DNA of 7,461 bases from Firmicutes bacterium UBA2595 (GTDB lineage: Bacteria; Bacillota; Thermincolia; Thermincolales; UBA2595), in assembly GCA_002339745.1 (NCBI GenBank), contig DDKP01000129.1, forward strand, positions 3,396 through 10,856, read 5' to 3'. The stretch's first letter is position 1. Every line of letters starts with the position of its first letter. The translations under genes were made by a program, and so were the position numbers. The notes beneath the pieces were generated by a model that had not been told where the DNA came from, did not search any database, and saw only the letters and a list, made by a program, of their open reading frames with translations. This document shows, in pieces, positions 1 to 6,112 of the stretch.

Positions 1-606
1 GCTGTGAAGCTGCTGAAGAACAGGCCTATTGCCCTGCTGGATGTGCACCGGGACGGTATCCCCGATCCGGATTTTTATAATAAACAACTTGAAGGAGAAG
101 AAATTACAAAAGTCAGGCTGGTGGTAGGCAGGCAAAACCCCAATATGGCTAATAACCTGGCATTTGCCAAAAACATCAAGGCTTACATGGACAAAAATAA
201 ACCAGGCCTGATTAAAGGAATATTCATAGGAAGAGGGAACTACAACCAGGATTTAGGCCCCAGGGCGTTACTGCTGGAAGTGGGGACTCACACAAATGAC
301 AGGTTTCGGGCTGAACGGGGAGCTGCCCTGTTTGCGGAAGCCCTGCCGGCAATTCTTAATATCCAGGGCGGGGGAGCGGTGGGAAGACCAACACCCGCAG
401 CGCCTGCTGAAACCGGGAGTGGCTGGAGAACAGTGGGTTGGATAATAGGTATCATTCTGATAGCCGGGGCGGCGTTTCTATTTATCAGCACCGGCAGCAT
501 CAAGGGTATGAAGAGTAAAATAGGCGAAATTCGCAAGACAGAATTTGCAAATTTCTTTGGGCTAAGGAAAATAAGCCGCAAGTTGTCGGGCAAAAAGAAA
601 GAATAA
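1..606 (+). CDS. spoIIP: Stage II sporulation protein P (SpoIIP), C-terminal part
   Basis: SpoIIP is a zinc-dependent N-acetylmuramoyl-L-alanine amidase which, with SpoIID and SpoIIM, degrades septal peptidoglycan during engulfment of the forespore. The reading frame is open from base 1, so the 5' part, including the usual N-terminal membrane anchor and the first zinc-ligand motif (HTHxSE-like), lies outside the window; the GTG at 4 is internal. Visible landmarks are LLDVHRDG with a probable zinc-ligand His (codon 46-48), the family stretch VRLVVGRQNPN, and LLLEVGTHTND with the probable catalytic Glu (codon 277-279). After the amidase fold comes a Pro/Ala/Gly linker, a strongly hydrophobic segment (about bases 430-492) and a roughly 37-residue tail very rich in Lys/Arg. 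The extra C-terminal membrane segment is not present in the Bacillus subtilis protein as I know it. It leads a run of sporulation-type genes. Identity is firm; the ligand assignments come from family knowledge. Confidence 0.93.
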   Translation, partial: AVKLLKNRPIALLDVHRDGIPDPDFYNKQLEGEEITKVRLVVGRQNPNMANNLAFAKNIKAYMDKNKPGLIKGIFIGRGNYNQDLGPRALLLEVGTHTNDRFRAERGAALFAEALPAILNIQGGGAVGRPTPAAPAETGSGWRTVGWIIGIILIAGAAFLFISTGSIKGMKSKIGEIRKTEFANFFGLRKISRKLSGKKKE

Positions 607-622
607 GTGAACTTACAATCAC

Positions 623-630
623 AGGAGGGG
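623..630 (+). promoter_or_regulatory. Ribosome binding site that selects the TTG start of the YIEGIA gene
   Basis: AGGAGGGG lies 6 bases before TTG 637, an ideal spacing. The longer in-frame start GTG 607 directly abuts the spoIIP stop and would place this site inside the coding region, with no comparable site before it. ATG 652 is 21 bases away, too far. This favours TTG 637. Confidence 0.7.
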
Positions 631-636
631 GTCCGG

Positions 637-1530
637 TTGGAACAATACGGGATGACCATCGGGCTGGGGATTTTGATGGGGACCCTGGCCAGGGCGTATA
701 TGCTGAGGTCCGATTACCGTCAGTATCCGGGCTATCCTCACGGATATGTAACTCACATGTCTTTGGGCTTTATAGCTGCAGCTTTGGGGTCAGTAGCCTT
801 ACCAGCAATCGCAGAAAAAGAATTTGCCGCGGTTACTTTTCTGGCTTTGGCAGCCCAACAGTTCCGGGAAGTGAGGAATATGGAACGCGAAAGCCTGGCA
901 GCATTGGATGAAGCAGAACTGGTACCAAGAGGCCAAGACTACATCGAAGGAATAGCCAGAGTTTTTGAACAGCGAAACTACCTTGTAATAGTAACTGCTC
1001 TAGCAACCAGTTCAGTAAATTTTTTTACCCGCTGGCCCCTGTTATCAATATTAACCGGATTCGCTTTTCTTGGCGTCAGTGAATACCTTATGAAGGGAAA
1101 GATTCTGGGGGATATAGCTAAAGTCGAAGCAGGCAGGCTTCATTTCGAAGGGCCCCTGCTCAAAGTTAACGAAATCGAGATTATGAATGTAGGACTGCCG
1201 GAGATGAGGGAAAAGATCTTGAGGGACGGGTTAGCAGTAGTAATTCATCCGAAGGATGATAATGCCAGATCAACCCTCCATAACATGGGACAGCGGCAGG
1301 CCATTGCCAACGTCGCCACAGCCATTCTTGGCACTAAAAAAGACATAGATACTCCGGAGTTTACTCCGATGGTAAGAAAAAACATTGATATCGGATCAAT
1401 TGCACTTTTTTGTGTCCCTGCAGAAAAGGATATTGAAAGCTTGGTGGCGGCCGTAGAACGTGTTCCTGTGCTGGAAAGCGCCCGCAGGGCGCCCTTGAAG
1501 ACAAAAGCCGGGCGGATTGCCGCCGACTAA
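637..1530 (+). CDS. YIEGIA family membrane protein
   Basis: This is a multi-pass membrane protein of about 297 residues named for its conserved YIEGIA sextet, found here at residues 102-107 in the context RGQDYIEGIARVFEQRNYLV. The N-terminal half has hydrophobic segments around residues 7-24, 42-58, 115-130 and 136-151. Between the first two is the family-typical LRSDYRQYPGYPHGY. From about residue 155 the protein is soluble, with two alpha/beta-looking stretches (GLPEMREKILRDGLAVVIHP and IGSIALFCVPAEKDIESLVAAVERVPVLES). The chosen TTG start has a strong ribosome binding site; GTG 607 is the alternative and adds 10 residues. It lies 30 bases after spoIIP and just before its presumed small partner, so a role in spore membrane biology is plausible. 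No enzymatic motif is visible and the biochemical function is not known to me. Confidence 0.88.
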   Translation: MEQYGMTIGLGILMGTLARAYMLRSDYRQYPGYPHGYVTHMSLGFIAAALGSVALPAIAEKEFAAVTFLALAAQQFREVRNMERESLAALDEAELVPRGQDYIEGIARVFEQRNYLVIVTALATSSVNFFTRWPLLSILTGFAFLGVSEYLMKGKILGDIAKVEAGRLHFEGPLLKVNEIEIMNVGLPEMREKILRDGLAVVIHPKDDNARSTLHNMGQRQAIANVATAILGTKKDIDTPEFTPMVRKNIDIGSIALFCVPAEKDIESLVAAVERVPVLESARRAPLKTKAGRIAAD

Positions 1531-1535
1531 GGTGA
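1529..1535 (+). promoter_or_regulatory. Ribosome binding site overlapping the YIEGIA stop codon
   Basis: AAGGTGA begins within the TAA stop of the upstream gene and sits 5 bases before ATG 1541. The overlap suggests translational coupling and supports ATG 1541 as the start over in-frame GTG 1532 or TTG 1517. Confidence 0.55.
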
Positions 1536-1540
1536 AAAGG

Positions 1541-1723
1541 ATGGCCAAAGACCAACTCTTAGCTGTGGTTACATTAAATAAAGAAGCAGTTGGTGGGGAT
1601 GTTCCTATTTTTTTTGTTTCCACCGAGGAGGAACAGTCCAGGGTTGCCGGCACCCTGGCTCAGGTTATGAAAGCCATGGTACATGATGTGGGCAACGGGG
1701 TGTATATTATAGTTAAGCATTGA
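1541..1723 (+). CDS. Capping complex subunit for YIEGIA (small protein)
   Basis: A 60-residue protein begins MAKDQLLAVVTLNKEAVGGD and ends in GNGVYIIVKH. Its size, the alternating hydrophobic strands at both ends (LLAVVTL, VPIFFVS, GVYIIVK) and its place immediately after the YIEGIA gene match the family named 'capping complex subunit for YIEGIA'. No membrane segment, signal peptide or cysteine is seen, so it is probably a small soluble alpha/beta protein that binds the cytoplasmic part of its neighbour; that partnership is inferred from family name and context. In-frame GTG 1532 would give 63 residues, but ATG 1541 has the better-spaced ribosome binding site. Translation is probably coupled to the YIEGIA gene, because the ribosome binding site overlaps its stop. 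Confidence 0.82.
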   Translation: MAKDQLLAVVTLNKEAVGGDVPIFFVSTEEEQSRVAGTLAQVMKAMVHDVGNGVYIIVKH

Positions 1724-1761
1724 ATAGATAATGAGTATTAGCCCTATTACTAAGCGCCTGA

Positions 1762-1767
1762 GAGGAG
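1762..1767 (+). promoter_or_regulatory. Ribosome binding site that selects GTG 1776 for the first DUF3189 gene
   Basis: GAGGAG lies 8 bases before GTG 1776. The in-frame ATG 1731 upstream has no purine-rich site before it, and its extra 15 residues (SISPITKRLRGALG) do not resemble the family N-terminus, which normally starts MKIIYHCYGG. Confidence 0.65.
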
Positions 1768-1775
1768 CATTAGGT

Positions 1776-2243
1776 GTGAAAATCATCTATCATTGTTACG
1801 GAGGAGCCCATTCTTCAGTTACGGCCGCGGCAATTCATTTGGGCTGGCTGCCTACGGACCGGTTACCGGTAGCCAAGGAGCTTAAACAGATACCTTATTT
1901 TGACCGGCCTGTTGCTAAAGACCACGGGCATATCCGATTCATGGGCATTGACGAATTGGGCAATGAGATTTACATCGCCAGCAGGAGAAATGTCTCCAGG
2001 GTATTTGAGAATATGCTTAGGGGATTGATAGATTTATTCCGAATACCTGAAAAGGAATTTGTAATAGTTGATGTGATGCCTTGCGTAAACTGGAAAATGG
2101 TGCTGGGTGGTTTTACTTCCAGAAGGATAGGGCTGACCTGGCCCGGCAGGTCGATTATCATCAAAGGTGTCAGGTATTCTTACTGGCGGATCTTAAGCCT
2201 GGTACAGGGAGTTAAGGGCTTGACGGCTTCGGGGAATAGGTGA
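1776..2243 (+). CDS. DUF3189 family protein, copy 1
   Basis: This 155-residue protein begins MKIIYHCYGGAHSSVTAAAI, the typical N-terminus of DUF3189. A beta strand leads into a Cys/Gly/His/Ser loop (Cys7, Gly9-10, His12, Ser13-14) and then a helix, an arrangement reminiscent of phosphate-binding loops, although no canonical Walker A or CX5R motif is complete. Further family-like stretches are HLGWLPTDRLP (residues 21-31), FMGIDELGNEIY (55-66), and FVIVDVMPCVNWKMVLGG (95-112). The C-terminus is basic and partly hydrophobic. No signal peptide or clear membrane segment is present, so it is probably cytoplasmic. It starts 52 bases after the YIEGIA partner gene and is followed at 24 bases by a second, diverged member. 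The recurring link to sporulation genes in spore-forming Firmicutes suggests a spore-related role, but the function is unknown. ATG 1731 is the less likely longer start. Confidence 0.85.
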   Translation: MKIIYHCYGGAHSSVTAAAIHLGWLPTDRLPVAKELKQIPYFDRPVAKDHGHIRFMGIDELGNEIYIASRRNVSRVFENMLRGLIDLFRIPEKEFVIVDVMPCVNWKMVLGGFTSRRIGLTWPGRSIIIKGVRYSYWRILSLVQGVKGLTASGNR

Positions 2244-2267
2244 TAGAAATGTAAACAAGGAGGAAAA

Positions 2268-2747
2268 ATGAAGGTTTTTTTTCTGTGCAGGACCGGGCGC
2301 CATACCTCTTTGTTGGCAGCTGCCCTGTATTTGGGTATTATCAAAAACCGGACCGGTTCAACTGGGGAGATAAAGAACACAGATTTGTACAGTATTAACG
2401 GATTTGATGCCGGTGACAACAGTGTTGCCGGAAAGCCATTTTTTGTCGGAGTCGACAGCAGCGCTAACGAAGTGTATACTATCGGGGTTCACAATGAAGG
2501 GTCGATAATGGTCAGGGCGGCCAATGACTTTATAAGCCTGATGGGGATAGAAAGAGGGGAATGGTGCGTGGTTGACACCTCTCCTTTAACAAGTGGATGG
2601 ACCACTCTGGGCTATTGCTTAAAGCGAGTCGGTGTAAAATCGCTGGCAAGACTTTTTTTCGGAATGGGGGCTAGAAGAGAAATGGCAGGCTTGTTAAAAC
2701 TGGTCAATGAAAAGCGGAAACTGTTTGGCTACCCGAAAAGCGCATAA
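2268..2747 (+). CDS. DUF3189 family protein, copy 2 (divergent)
   Basis: A 159-residue protein starts at ATG 2268 after a strong AAGGAGG site (2257-2263). Its N-terminus MKVFFLCRTGRHTSLLAAAL aligns without gaps to copy 1: Cys7, Gly10, His12, Ser14 and the AAA-x-x-LG helix are shared, but the Tyr-Gly of the family loop is replaced by Arg-Thr. A second shared block is FVGVDSSANEVY (residues 59-70), matching FMGIDELGNEIY of copy 1. A third, WCVVDTSPLTSGWTTLGY (99-116), replaces the VDVMPCVNWKMVLGG block, so that region has diverged. It is likely cytoplasmic and of unknown function. The pair probably arose by tandem duplication and may form a heteromer. The stop codon lies inside the hairpin that appears to end this transcription unit. 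Confidence 0.75.
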   Translation: MKVFFLCRTGRHTSLLAAALYLGIIKNRTGSTGEIKNTDLYSINGFDAGDNSVAGKPFFVGVDSSANEVYTIGVHNEGSIMVRAANDFISLMGIERGEWCVVDTSPLTSGWTTLGYCLKRVGVKSLARLFFGMGARREMAGLLKLVNEKRKLFGYPKSA

Positions 2748-2760
2748 AGCGCTTTTTATT
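2736..2760 (+). terminator. Probable intrinsic terminator after the DUF3189 pair
   Basis: AAAAGCGC (2736-2743) and GCGCTTTT (2749-2756) form a perfect 8-bp stem around the 5-base loop ATAAA, followed by T-A-T-T. The stem has only four GC pairs and part of the T run lies in the stem, so it is modest in strength. It overlaps the stop codon of the second DUF3189 gene and directly precedes a promoter-like sequence, which fits a transcription-unit boundary. Confidence 0.5.
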
Positions 2761-2768
2761 GTATTGGC

Positions 2769-2798
2769 TTGACATTAACCGGATAATTGAAGGATAAT
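2769..2798 (+). promoter_or_regulatory. Sigma-A-type promoter for the radical SAM-der-plsY-gpsA unit
   Basis: TTGACA (2769-2774, full consensus) is separated by 18 bases from GATAAT (2793-2798, 5 of 6 to TATAAT). Transcription would start near 2805, giving a leader of about 30 bases with its own ribosome binding site. The -10 region lies in a direct repeat GGATAATT at 2781-2788 and 2792-2799, 11 bases (one helical turn) apart. It follows directly on a terminator-like hairpin. Confidence 0.65.
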
Positions 2799-2817
2799 TA
2801 TGGAGAGTAAAAAGGAT

Positions 2818-2823
2818 AAGGAG
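2818..2823 (+). promoter_or_regulatory. Ribosome binding site serving overlapping ATG and GTG starts
   Basis: AAGGAG lies 10 bases before GTG 2834, the only possible in-frame start of the radical SAM gene (an in-frame stop lies at 2795-2797 and no other start codon follows it). An out-of-frame ATG at 2832, 8 bases from the site, would initiate a peptide of only four codons (stop at 2844-2846). The two starts overlap as ATGTG. Confidence 0.55.
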
Positions 2824-2833
2824 AAAAAAGCAT

Positions 2834-4150
2834 GTGGGTAAAATAGAAGCTACAGTGGACAGGGTTGTCCCCGGAAGCATCGCGGGAAATTTGGGAATAG
2901 AAAAAGGAGACAGGATTATATCCATAAACGGGTATCAGCCAAGGGACTACATTGATTACCGGTTTCTCTGTGCCGATGAAGAATTGGAAGTAGAGGTCAT
3001 GAAAAAGAACGACGAGCTCTGGGTATGCGATATTCGGAAAGAGTATGATGAGGACCTGGGAGTGGTTTTTGAGGAAGACACCTTTGACGGTATCATGAGC
3101 TGTGTAAACAAGTGCATTTTCTGTTTTGTTGACCAGATGCCTCCTGAAATGCGGGAATCACTGTATGTCAAGGATGATGATTACCGCCTTTCCTTCATGC
3201 ACGGGAACTTTATAACCCTCACCAACCTGACGAAAAAGGATTTTAACCGTATACTGGGGATGAAAATCAGCCCCCTCTACATATCGGTACACTGCACCAA
3301 TCCCGGGTTAAGAGAAAGACTCCTGGGAAACAGGCGGGCAGGAAAGATAATGGAAGACCTTGTCTTGCTGGCAGGGGCCGGCATAGAGATGCACACCCAA
3401 ATTGTGCTGTGTCCTGACTTAAACGACGGGGTAGAACTTGAACGCACCATCAGGGATCTGTCTTCCCTGTGGCCCCAGGTGAAATCCATTGCTATTGTGC
3501 CGGTTGGCCTTACCCGGCGCCGCCAAAACCTGCGGATGCTGAGAAAAATAAGCCCTGCTGAGGCGGCTGCCCTGATTGACAGGGTTCATGATTACCAGGA
3601 AGAGTTTATTGAGAAACTTGGTTCACCCCTGGTTTACCTGGGAGATGAATTTTATGTGACAGCTGGCAAAGAGTTCCCGGAAGCCAGGTACTATGACAAC
3701 TTTCCCCAACTGGAAAACGGTGTGGGAATGGTCAGGTTTTTTTATGACAGCTTTGATAAAGAGAGCCAACGGCTTCCGGTGGCCCTGCCAAAACCCAAAA
3801 AACCGGTTATAGTAACCGGAACTTCCGGCGCCCGCGTTCTTCGCCCCGTAACAGAAAGGTTAAATAAAGTCAAAGGTCTTCAAGTGGAACTGGTCAGTGT
3901 GTTTAACGGTTTCTTCGGGGGGTATGTTACTGTGGCCGGGCTTTTGACAGGAGAAGATATAATCAGCGCCCTGCAAAACAGGGCTGACATAGAAACAGTC
4001 TTGCTCCCTTCAGTAATGTGCAGGCGTGACGAACCGGTTTTTCTTGATGGAATAACCCCCGGCGAGCTGGAAAAGAAGTTAAACGTGCCTGTCAGGATAA
4101 TTGATATAGATAAAGGCGCAAAACAGCTTATTGATGTGATTCTGGAATAG
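2834..4150 (+). CDS. PDZ / radical SAM / DUF512 domain protein
   Basis: This 438-residue protein belongs to the DUF512 family of putative FeS oxidoreductases. Residues about 1-60 form a PDZ-like domain (VVPGSIAGNLGIEKGDRIIS followed by INGYQPRDYIDYRF). Residues 90-97 carry CVNKCIFC, the CX3CX2C motif that binds the radical-SAM 4Fe-4S cluster, followed by FVDQMPPEMRESLYVKDDDY. Next come core strands (FITLTN, LYISVHCTNP, MHTQIVLCPDLNDG). The C-terminal DUF512 region holds VSVFNGFFGGYVTVAGLLTG (355-373 region) and LPSVMCRRDEPVFLDG. No signal peptide or membrane segment is seen, so it is cytoplasmic. The substrate is unknown to me. The gene is first in the unit driven by the promoter at 2769 and ends 12 bases before der, an arrangement recurrent in clostridia. 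The length is complete for the family. Confidence 0.9.
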   Translation: MGKIEATVDRVVPGSIAGNLGIEKGDRIISINGYQPRDYIDYRFLCADEELEVEVMKKNDELWVCDIRKEYDEDLGVVFEEDTFDGIMSCVNKCIFCFVDQMPPEMRESLYVKDDDYRLSFMHGNFITLTNLTKKDFNRILGMKISPLYISVHCTNPGLRERLLGNRRAGKIMEDLVLLAGAGIEMHTQIVLCPDLNDGVELERTIRDLSSLWPQVKSIAIVPVGLTRRRQNLRMLRKISPAEAAALIDRVHDYQEEFIEKLGSPLVYLGDEFYVTAGKEFPEARYYDNFPQLENGVGMVRFFYDSFDKESQRLPVALPKPKKPVIVTGTSGARVLRPVTERLNKVKGLQVELVSVFNGFFGGYVTVAGLLTGEDIISALQNRADIETVLLPSVMCRRDEPVFLDGITPGELEKKLNVPVRIIDIDKGAKQLIDVILE

Positions 4151-4162
4151 GGAGGTCCTATT

Positions 4163-5494
4163 GTGGCTAAGCCAATGGTTGCAATGGTGGGACGGCCCAA
4201 TGTAGGCAAGTCCATGCTTTTTAACAGAATAGCGGGAGAGGGCCGGCTGGTGGCCATAGTAGAGGATAAGCCCGGTGTTACCAGAGACCGGCTATACCGT
4301 GACGCCGAGTGGCTGGGCCGGGAATTTACTCTTATCGATACGGGTGGAGTGGAGTTTCAGAATGTAACCGACCAGATTTCCCAGGGAGTCCACCTGCAGG
4401 CAAAGTTGGCCATAGATGAAGCTGATGTCATCCTTTTCCTGGTAGATGCACGGGAAGGGTTGACACCGGTAGACGAGGAAGTGGCCAAGGTCTTAAGGAA
4501 GACAAACAAACCGGTAATCCTGGTAGCCAATAAAGTCGATGACTTCCGGGCCAATTATGATGTATTTGATTTCTACCGGCTGGGCCTGGGCGAACCGTTT
4601 ATGGTCTCAGCCGCCCACGGAAAGAACATAGGGGACTTGTTGGACAGAATTAATGAACTCCTGCCGCCGGCCGCGCAGGAAGACCAGTTGGAAGAAGACG
4701 TAATTAAAATTGCCGTTATCGGCAGGCCTAACGTGGGAAAGTCGTCCATAGTAAACGCCACTCTGGGAGAAGAAAGGGTGATTGTCAGCGATATCCCTGG
4801 CACTACCAGGGATGCCATAGACACATATTTTGAACGGGACAATAAAAAGTACTTGTTGATTGACACCGCAGGGATGAGAAAAAAAGGGAAAATCAATGAA
4901 CCTACCGAAAGATATAGTGTGGTCAGGTCACTGAGGGCGGTTGACAGATCAGAGGTTGTCCTGATGGTTTTGGATGCTTCGGAGGGAGTGACGGAACAGG
5001 ATAAAAAAATTGCCGGCTACGCCCATGAAGCGGGTAAAGCTATTGTTATCGTAGTGAATAAGTGGGACCTGGTAGAAAAAGACGATAAAACTATGCTACG
5101 GTTCACCGAAGACATCAGGGACGGACTGGGGTTCCTGCACTATGCCCCGGTTATTTATGTGTCAGCTTTAACCAAGAAACGGATTCCCAAAATACTTGAA
5201 CTGGTTAATTATGTGGCTGAGCAGCATGCCATGAGGATGTCCACCAGTACGTTAAACGAACTGATTCAGGAATCCGTAAGGCTTAATCCCCCTCCTTCCG
5301 ACAGGGGCAGAAGGCTTAAACTTCTGTATGCTACCCAGGCTTCGGTAAAACCGCCAACATTTATCATATTTGTGAATGAACCGGAACTGATGCATTTTTC
5401 TTATTTGAGGTACCTGGAAAACCAGTTGCGGAGCAGTTTCGGGTTTGAAGGAACACCTATTAGGATAATTGTGAGAAAACGGGACGAAAAGTAG
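4163..5494 (+). CDS. der: Ribosome biogenesis GTPase Der (EngA)
   Basis: Der is the essential tandem-GTPase factor that acts in late assembly of the 50S ribosomal subunit. The 443 residues contain both G domains intact. Domain 1 has GRPNVGKS (10-17), PGVTRD (38-42 region), DTGG (59-62), NKVD (123-126) and SA (149-150). Domain 2 has GRPNVGKS (187-194), PGTTRD (212-217), DTAG (234-237), NKWD (299-302) and SA (334-335). The C-terminal KH-like domain (about 350-443) includes KPPTFIIFVN and ends in a basic RIIVRKRDEK tail. The length is normal for the family. The GTG start lies 6 bases after GGAGGT, which directly follows the upstream TAG stop, so translation is likely coupled to the radical SAM gene. 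No substitutions are seen in nucleotide-binding motifs. Confidence 0.98.
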   Translation: MAKPMVAMVGRPNVGKSMLFNRIAGEGRLVAIVEDKPGVTRDRLYRDAEWLGREFTLIDTGGVEFQNVTDQISQGVHLQAKLAIDEADVILFLVDAREGLTPVDEEVAKVLRKTNKPVILVANKVDDFRANYDVFDFYRLGLGEPFMVSAAHGKNIGDLLDRINELLPPAAQEDQLEEDVIKIAVIGRPNVGKSSIVNATLGEERVIVSDIPGTTRDAIDTYFERDNKKYLLIDTAGMRKKGKINEPTERYSVVRSLRAVDRSEVVLMVLDASEGVTEQDKKIAGYAHEAGKAIVIVVNKWDLVEKDDKTMLRFTEDIRDGLGFLHYAPVIYVSALTKKRIPKILELVNYVAEQHAMRMSTSTLNELIQESVRLNPPPSDRGRRLKLLYATQASVKPPTFIIFVNEPELMHFSYLRYLENQLRSSFGFEGTPIRIIVRKRDEK

Positions 5495-5508
5495 CAGGGG
5501 GAGAATCA

Positions 5509-6102
5509 ATGAAATATTTCGCCGTCATCGCCGGATACCTGCTGGGTTCGATTCCTTTCGGTTATCTGGTAAGCAAGTACTGGAAAGGAATTAACATCCT
5601 CGAACACGGCAGCGGAAATATAGGGTTTACAAATGTGCTGCGTACCCTGGGATGGCCGCCCGCCACAGCCGTATTAATCGGTGATGTTGGCAAGGGAGCC
5701 CTGGCCGCCTGGGTGGGTGTAAGCGCCGGCGGTGAGGTATTCGGTATTTTCTGCGGAATGGCAGCTATGCTGGGTCACAGTTTCTCAGTTTTTCTGAAAT
5801 TCAGGGGCGGTAAGCTGGTAGCTACTGCCCTGGGAGCGCTCCTTGTACTTGCTCCCCAGGTGGCAGTTGTGGCAGTCCTTGTATGGCTGTTGACCCTGGC
5901 CGTGACAAGATATGTTTCAATGTCGTCAATTCTGGCTGCCGTCAGTGTGATACCTTCCATGTTTGTTTTTAGAGAAACAACGGAGATGAAGGTTTTCCTT
6001 TCATTAGCGGCGGCTTTTTTGATATTCCGGCACAGGTCCAACATCCGTAAGCTGTTAAAGGGGACCGAGTATAAACTCGGTCAGAAAGTAGAGCGCAAAT
6101 AG
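5509..6102 (+). CDS. plsY: Acyl-phosphate:glycerol-3-phosphate acyltransferase PlsY
   Basis: PlsY is the membrane enzyme that transfers an acyl group from acyl-phosphate to glycerol-3-phosphate, giving lysophosphatidate. The 197 residues fit the family and show several membrane segments (about 1-22, 52-72, 75-92, 108-132, 138-155, 160-174). Motif 1 is GSGNIGFTNVLRTLG (34-48). Motif 2 is GHSFSVFLKFRGGKLVAT (89-106). Motif 3 includes RHRSNIRKLLKGTE with His175, Asn178 and Glu187. Two positions depart from the usual forms: Phe40 where GATN is typical, and Leu103 (codon 5815-5817, CTG) where GGKGVAT normally has Gly in the loop proposed to bind glycerol-3-phosphate. The ATG has a good AGGGGGAG site (5496-5503). 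It starts 14 bases after der and is followed at 10 bases by gpsA, whose product is its substrate. Confidence 0.96.
   Translation: MKYFAVIAGYLLGSIPFGYLVSKYWKGINILEHGSGNIGFTNVLRTLGWPPATAVLIGDVGKGALAAWVGVSAGGEVFGIFCGMAAMLGHSFSVFLKFRGGKLVATALGALLVLAPQVAVVAVLVWLLTLAVTRYVSMSSILAAVSVIPSMFVFRETTEMKVFLSLAAAFLIFRHRSNIRKLLKGTEYKLGQKVERK
6063..6082 (+). promoter_or_regulatory. Perfect RNA hairpin near the 3' end of plsY
   Basis: GACCGAGT (6063-6070) and ACTCGGTC (6075-6082) are fully complementary around the tetraloop ATAA. The hairpin lies in the plsY coding sequence, 18 bases before the gpsA ribosome binding site (6101-6106). No T run follows, so it is not an intrinsic terminator. It could affect transcript processing or stability between plsY and gpsA, or be a chance result of the codons for the conserved GTE region. 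Confidence 0.3.
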
Positions 6103-6112
6103 GAGGGAGAGA

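Noticed and set aside
1478..1492. GCGCCC-GCA-GGGCGC hairpin near the end of the YIEGIA gene
   Set aside because: Only a 6-bp stem with a 3-base loop inside coding sequence with no T run; ordinary for GC-rich codons.
1721..1752. TGAATA followed by ATTACTA before the first DUF3189 gene, resembling a sigma-F/G forespore promoter
   Set aside because: The spacer is 19 bases, longer than the usual 14-16, and the -10 matches only 5 of 7, so it is not supported.
2800..2841. A 13-codon reading frame MESKKDKEKKACG overlapping the radical SAM start
   Set aside because: It has no ribosome binding site and its ATG lies upstream of the predicted transcription start near 2805.
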